The position numbers and the translations under genes were made by a program. DNA of 9,736 nt from an uncultured Prevotella sp. (GTDB lineage Bacteria > Bacteroidota > Bacteroidia > Bacteroidales > Bacteroidaceae). Shown here piece by piece: positions 6,844 through 9,736 of this stretch. A model generated the notes under the pieces. The model worked only from the letters and a program-made list of their open reading frames with translations, was not told the origin of the DNA and made no database searches. The stretch lies in assembly GCA_900770845.1 (NCBI GenBank), contig CAAGLS010000049.1, forward strand, positions 1-9,736, given 5' to 3'. How positions within the stretch are numbered: the first letter of the stretch is position 1; each line of letters begins with the position of its first letter.

Positions 6844-7560
6844 ATGGAAGACAACCAGCAGAAGGCCATCATTGAGAAAGGCAAAGAATATTTCCGCAGC
6901 ATTATCATCCCTGCCCACTTGAAGAATGTGGAAAAGCTCCGGCTCAAGGATTTCAAGGTCAATCCCTTCTTGGTGAACTATTTGGCTTCGTTTCTCTGTG
7001 GCGACACGAGTTCGACTTCGCTCGCCAAGGCTCTGATTTATCCGCGCATCCTTGGCACAAGCATCAATACAAGCTTTGGCCAAAACCTTCAAGTGTTCAT
7101 TTCCTCGCTCGCAGAGGTGACGGGAAAGCCATCTGGCATTGATGGTATTGACATCGAGTTTACCGATGCCCTCGATGGACGTACAAAATACTGTCAGTGC
7201 AAGGCTGGCCCTCAGACCATCAATGCCGACGATGTGGCCACTATTATGGGGCATTTCGGACATCTGCAGTCCAAGGCTCGACTCGACCGTCTGCCCCTGC
7301 AAATCAATGACCTTATCGTGGGTGTACTCTATGGCGAACCATCGGAGTTGTCGGGCAACTACAAGAACATCGACAAGACCTATCCAGTGTATTGCGGCAA
7401 GGAGTTTTGGACACACGTCACGGGTGAAGAAGACTTCTACAAGCGGCTTTCCAAGGGCTTTGGCGAGGTTGTAGAAGAAGAAGGAATCAATGGCAGCGAA
7501 ATCATCTCAGAGAAAGTTAGGGAGATTGCTGCAGAAATAGAGGAGAAAGGAGGATACTGA
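6844..7560 (+). CDS. Type II restriction endonuclease, Eco47II family
   Basis: The 238-residue protein resembles the Eco47II family (R.Eco47II and R.SinI are about this length), which cuts GGNCC or GGWCC DNA. The likely nuclease core is GIDGIDIEF (98-106), giving acidic residues Asp100, Asp103 and Glu105, followed by YCQCKAGPQTIN (116-127), giving Gln118-Cys119-Lys120. This fits a PD-(D/E)XK-type site in which Gln takes the usual Glu place. The methyltransferase that follows confirms the role by context; the exact cut sequence is inferred. The start ATG lacks a Shine-Dalgarno sequence (leader AAAGAATCATCAAT), unlike the methyltransferase. The gene is AT-richer than its neighbours (42% GC in its last 60 bases), consistent with transfer. 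No frameshift or early stop is seen, so it is probably functional. Confidence 0.82.
   Translation: MEDNQQKAIIEKGKEYFRSIIIPAHLKNVEKLRLKDFKVNPFLVNYLASFLCGDTSSTSLAKALIYPRILGTSINTSFGQNLQVFISSLAEVTGKPSGIDGIDIEFTDALDGRTKYCQCKAGPQTINADDVATIMGHFGHLQSKARLDRLPLQINDLIVGVLYGEPSELSGNYKNIDKTYPVYCGKEFWTHVTGEEDFYKRLSKGFGEVVEEEGINGSEIISEKVREIAAEIEEKGGY
7546..7553 (+). promoter_or_regulatory. Strong Shine-Dalgarno for the methyltransferase
   Basis: AAAGGAGG lies inside the last codons of the endonuclease gene, six bases before the methyltransferase ATG. It supports the start at 7560. It is unusual here because the other starts in the window lack such a site. Confidence 0.7.
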
Positions 7561-8867
7561 TGCCGAATTTTATATCTGTAAACAATGTTGCTGACATCTT
7601 AGGCGCGTCGTTTGCCTCTGTCAACAGCTGGTTGTCCAAGGGAACATTCCCCGAACACACCAATGACAAGGGGCAAAAGGGATTCTATATGGAAGACCTA
7701 AAAGATGTGGCACCAGTCAAGATGATGTTGGAAAGCAAGTGGGAAGAAGAGTCTATGACTGAACCCTTGCGCCCCTACACTTCTGTGGAGCTTTTTGCAG
7801 GAGCCGGCGGCCTTGCATTGGGCATGCATCTGGCAGGATTCCAACATATTCTGCTCAACGAGCTCATGGAACCCGCGTGCGACACTCTACGTGCGAACCA
7901 TCCAGAATGGAACGTCTTGCAAAAAGACATACACACGGTTGATTTCTCTTCTTTGGAAAATCAAGTGGATTTGCTTACAGGCGGATTTCCATGTCAGGCT
8001 TTTTCCTTTGCAGGGAAGAAAGGCGGTTTCAACGACACTCGGGGTACTCTGTTCTTTGAGCTGGCAAGAGCTGTCTCTGAAATCAAGCCAAGGGTTTTCC
8101 TTTGCGAGAATGTTAAAGGACTGCTTTCCCACGACAATGGACGAACGCTTGACACTATTAAGAATGCGATCGCAGAACTTGGCTATACACTTGTGGAGCC
8201 GAGAGTCCTGAAAGCCGTGATGTATCAAGTACCTCAGAAACGTGAACGTCTTTTCCTTGTGGCGGTTAGAAACGATATCGCTCCATTGGCTGAGTTCCAT
8301 TGGCCCTCGCCTTATCATCGAGTGGTAACATTGCGCGATGCCTTTTTCAGAGGAATACTTTACGACCAAGCTGTCCCACCATCAGAGGGGCAGGAATACC
8401 CTGAGAGGAAAAGGCGTGTCATGGCAATGGTGCCAGAGGGTGGTGATTGGCGTGATCTTCCCGAAGATGTTCAAAAAGAATACATGGGGAAGAGCTTTTA
8501 CCTTGGTGGAGGCAAAACGGGAATGGCACGCAGATTATCTATGGACGAGCCATCGCTGACACTGACCTGCGCCCCAGCCCAGAAGCAGACAGAGCGTTGC
8601 CACCCTTTGGAGACAAGACCCTTGACGGTGCGCGAATATGCACGTATTCAGACCTTTCCCGACAACTGGCAATTCATGGGGTCGATGTCTGACAAGTACA
8701 AACAGATTGGCAACGCCGTGCCGGTGAATCTGGCTTGGGCAATGGGCCGTGCTGTAGTGAGACTGATGAACGACATCGAGCTTGCGTCTCCAGCGCCTAT
8801 AAATGTTGAGGAAGCCAACAACATCGCCCATGCCATGCTCCCGCCGCAACAAGCAGCTTTTTGGTAA
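7560..8867 (+). CDS. C5-cytosine DNA methyltransferase with N-terminal HTH
   Basis: The 435-residue enzyme methylates cytosine C5 in the target of the adjacent endonuclease, protecting host DNA. All main motifs are present in order: SAM-binding ELFAGAGGLALG (77-88), catalytic GGFPCQAFSFAG (141-152, Cys145), ENVKGL (183-188), QKRERLFLVAVR (226-237), REYARIQTFPD (358-368) and GNAVPV (384-389). The target-recognition region (about 310-357) contains GGGKTGMARRLSMDEPSLTL (316-335), similar to what I recall of GGNCC/GGCC-type methyltransferases, so GGNCC is likely. Residues 4-50 before the catalytic domain form a MerR/excisionase-like helix-turn-helix (ISVNNVADILG, then VNSWLSKGTFP, then GFYMEDL). 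Such N-terminal HTH extensions in M.EcoRII, M.SsoII and M.MspI regulate transcription. The ATG shares one base with the endonuclease stop (TGATG), implying coupled translation. Confidence 0.93.
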   Translation: MPNFISVNNVADILGASFASVNSWLSKGTFPEHTNDKGQKGFYMEDLKDVAPVKMMLESKWEEESMTEPLRPYTSVELFAGAGGLALGMHLAGFQHILLNELMEPACDTLRANHPEWNVLQKDIHTVDFSSLENQVDLLTGGFPCQAFSFAGKKGGFNDTRGTLFFELARAVSEIKPRVFLCENVKGLLSHDNGRTLDTIKNAIAELGYTLVEPRVLKAVMYQVPQKRERLFLVAVRNDIAPLAEFHWPSPYHRVVTLRDAFFRGILYDQAVPPSEGQEYPERKRRVMAMVPEGGDWRDLPEDVQKEYMGKSFYLGGGKTGMARRLSMDEPSLTLTCAPAQKQTERCHPLETRPLTVREYARIQTFPDNWQFMGSMSDKYKQIGNAVPVNLAWAMGRAVVRLMNDIELASPAPINVEEANNIAHAMLPPQQAAFW

Positions 8868-8975
8868 AAGACGGCAACTTTTGCAATGTCAAGACCAAAC
8901 AACAAACAAACCAAATACAACAACATTCTTAGGCTTCATAAGAATTGGGATTTTCAGACCATTCATGTAATATTT

Positions 8976-9020
8976 CAAGAGCCGGCCACAGTTCCTGGCC
9001 GGCTCTTGATATTGTTTTTT
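8976..9020 (+). terminator. Terminator of the restriction-modification operon
   Basis: A perfect 13-bp stem (CAAGAGCCGGCCA at 8976-8988 with its complement at 8996-9008) closes a 7-base loop CAGTTCC. The tail ATATTG and six T residues (9015-9020) follow. It lies 108 bases after the methyltransferase stop and separates it from convergent nadC. Confidence 0.88.
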
Positions 9021-9166
9021 GCAATTCTTTCATCCAATGACTCACTTATAGCGCAGCCTTAGTTTGACGGGGGCAAGACTTTTTAGAAAGCGTTGCTTCG
9101 CATCGCGCTACCAAAGGCGACCCCAACTTAGTGCTTGGCAGAGATAGAGGACAAGCCGACGCGTCA

Positions 9167-9736
9167 TCACATCTTCAGCTTGCTGCTGCCCTTGGCCTTG
9201 AGGCTCATGTCGAGAGCCTTGACACTGTGGGTGAGCGCGCCAAAGGAAATGAAATCCACACCGGCCTTGGCGTAGGGAATCATGGTGTCGAAGGTGATGC
9301 CTCCCGACGACTCGGTCTCGATGTGGGCGGGCGACTGGTGCACAAGCTCCACTGCCCTCTTGGTGTCGGCGGGCGTGAAGTTGTCGAACATAATGCGGTC
9401 GGGAGCTTCGGCGATGGCTTCCTCAAGCTCCTTGAAGTCGCGCACCTCGCACTCTATCTTCAGGTCAAGGCCTTTGTCGGCGCAATACTGGCGCGCCCGG
9501 GTGATGGCGTTGTGCACGCCGCCGCAGAAGTCGATGTGGTTGTCCTTGAGCAGTATCATGTCGAAGAGTCCGATGCGATGGTTCATGCCGCCGCCGATGC
9601 GCACGGCTTCCTTTTCAAGCATTCGCATGCCGGGCGTAGTCTTTCGCGTGTCGAGCACGCGGGTCTTGGTGCCTGCGTCGATGAGGGCCTGCTGGTATTT
9701 GTGGGCCATGGTGGCAATGCCGCTCATGCGTTGGCA
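9167..9736 (-). CDS. nadC: Nicotinate-nucleotide pyrophosphorylase (carboxylating), 5'-partial
   Basis: The enzyme converts quinolinate and PRPP to nicotinate mononucleotide, CO2 and pyrophosphate, in de novo NAD synthesis, in the cytoplasm. The window shows the last 189 residues of a protein usually about 280 long; the reading frame runs off the right edge, with Cys-Gln-Arg before the first visible Met (CQRMSGIAT is the usual internal motif, so this Met is not the start). Numbered from that Met, hallmarks are DTRKTTPG (26-33), KDNH (61-64), ECEVRD (92-97), MFDNF (113-117), ETESSGGI (137-144) and the C-terminal THSVKALDMSLK (166-177). These cover the barrel with the substrate-binding Arg, Lys, Glu and Asp residues. 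No nadA or nadB is visible. The stop is TGA at 9167-9169. Confidence 0.96.
   Translation of the reverse strand, partial: CQRMSGIATMAHKYQQALIDAGTKTRVLDTRKTTPGMRMLEKEAVRIGGGMNHRIGLFDMILLKDNHIDFCGGVHNAITRARQYCADKGLDLKIECEVRDFKELEEAIAEAPDRIMFDNFTPADTKRAVELVHQSPAHIETESSGGITFDTMIPYAKAGVDFISFGALTHSVKALDMSLKAKGSSKLKM

Noticed and set aside
6453..6962. Open frame of 169 codons on the - strand in the ugd/RM gap
   Set aside because: It overlaps the endonuclease start and both promoters, and its translation is low-complexity with no homology I recognise.
8925..8945. ATTCTTA/TAAGAAT hairpin after the methyltransferase
   Set aside because: The seven-base AT-rich stem is weak, has no T tract and is overshadowed by the strong terminator at 8976-9020.
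9090..9106. Possible minus-strand terminator after nadC (GCG-A-TGC-GAA-GCA-A-CGC)
   Set aside because: The stem is short with an internal mismatch and only a poor TTTCT tail; not enough to call.

Overview
The window looks like chromosomal DNA from a Bacteroidota member, most likely Prevotellaceae. The pointers are a BspA-type leucine-rich-repeat surface protein with a C-terminal tail like a type IX secretion sorting domain, a malic enzyme fused to a phosphotransacetylase-like domain, a short Bacteroidota-style lipoprotein, and three promoters of the TTG / 19-20 bp / TAnnTTTG type used by the Bacteroidota primary sigma factor. Most starts lack a Shine-Dalgarno sequence, which also fits. Housekeeping genes are about 57-65% GC in hand-counted 60-base lines.

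Layout, left to right. Positions 1-1272 (+) hold the 3' part of a BspA-like LRR protein, followed by a hairpin terminator. The 500-base gap to the next gene carries a 197-bp near-palindromic element (1454-1650) with 20-bp perfect terminal inverted repeats and an 8-bp flanking direct repeat; it looks like a MITE-type insertion. A good promoter (1685-1716) then drives maeB (1776-4082, +), which ends at a strong terminator (4110-4152) that probably serves both strands. The convergent minus-strand operon is ugd (UDP-glucose 6-dehydrogenase, 6442-5099) followed 34 bases later by a lipoprotein of unknown function (5064-4252), with a promoter at 6553-6584.

Divergent from ugd is a complete type II restriction-modification operon (+): an Eco47II-like restriction endonuclease (6844-7560) and a C5-cytosine methyltransferase (7560-8867), overlapping by one base, with their own promoter (6788-6818) and terminator (8976-9020). 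The predicted target is GGNCC or a close relative. Its first half is clearly AT-richer than the flanks, as expected for an acquired module. The methyltransferase has an extra N-terminal helix-turn-helix domain and no separate controller gene is visible, so the methyltransferase may regulate its own operon.

The right edge (9736-9167, -) is the C-terminal two thirds of nadC (quinolinate phosphoribosyltransferase), whose 5' end lies outside the window.

I see no CRISPR array, tRNA, rRNA or full insertion sequence. I do not see a clearly new defence or metabolic system. The most noteworthy items are the MITE-like element, the composition break inside the LRR gene, and the possible self-regulation of the restriction-modification operon.
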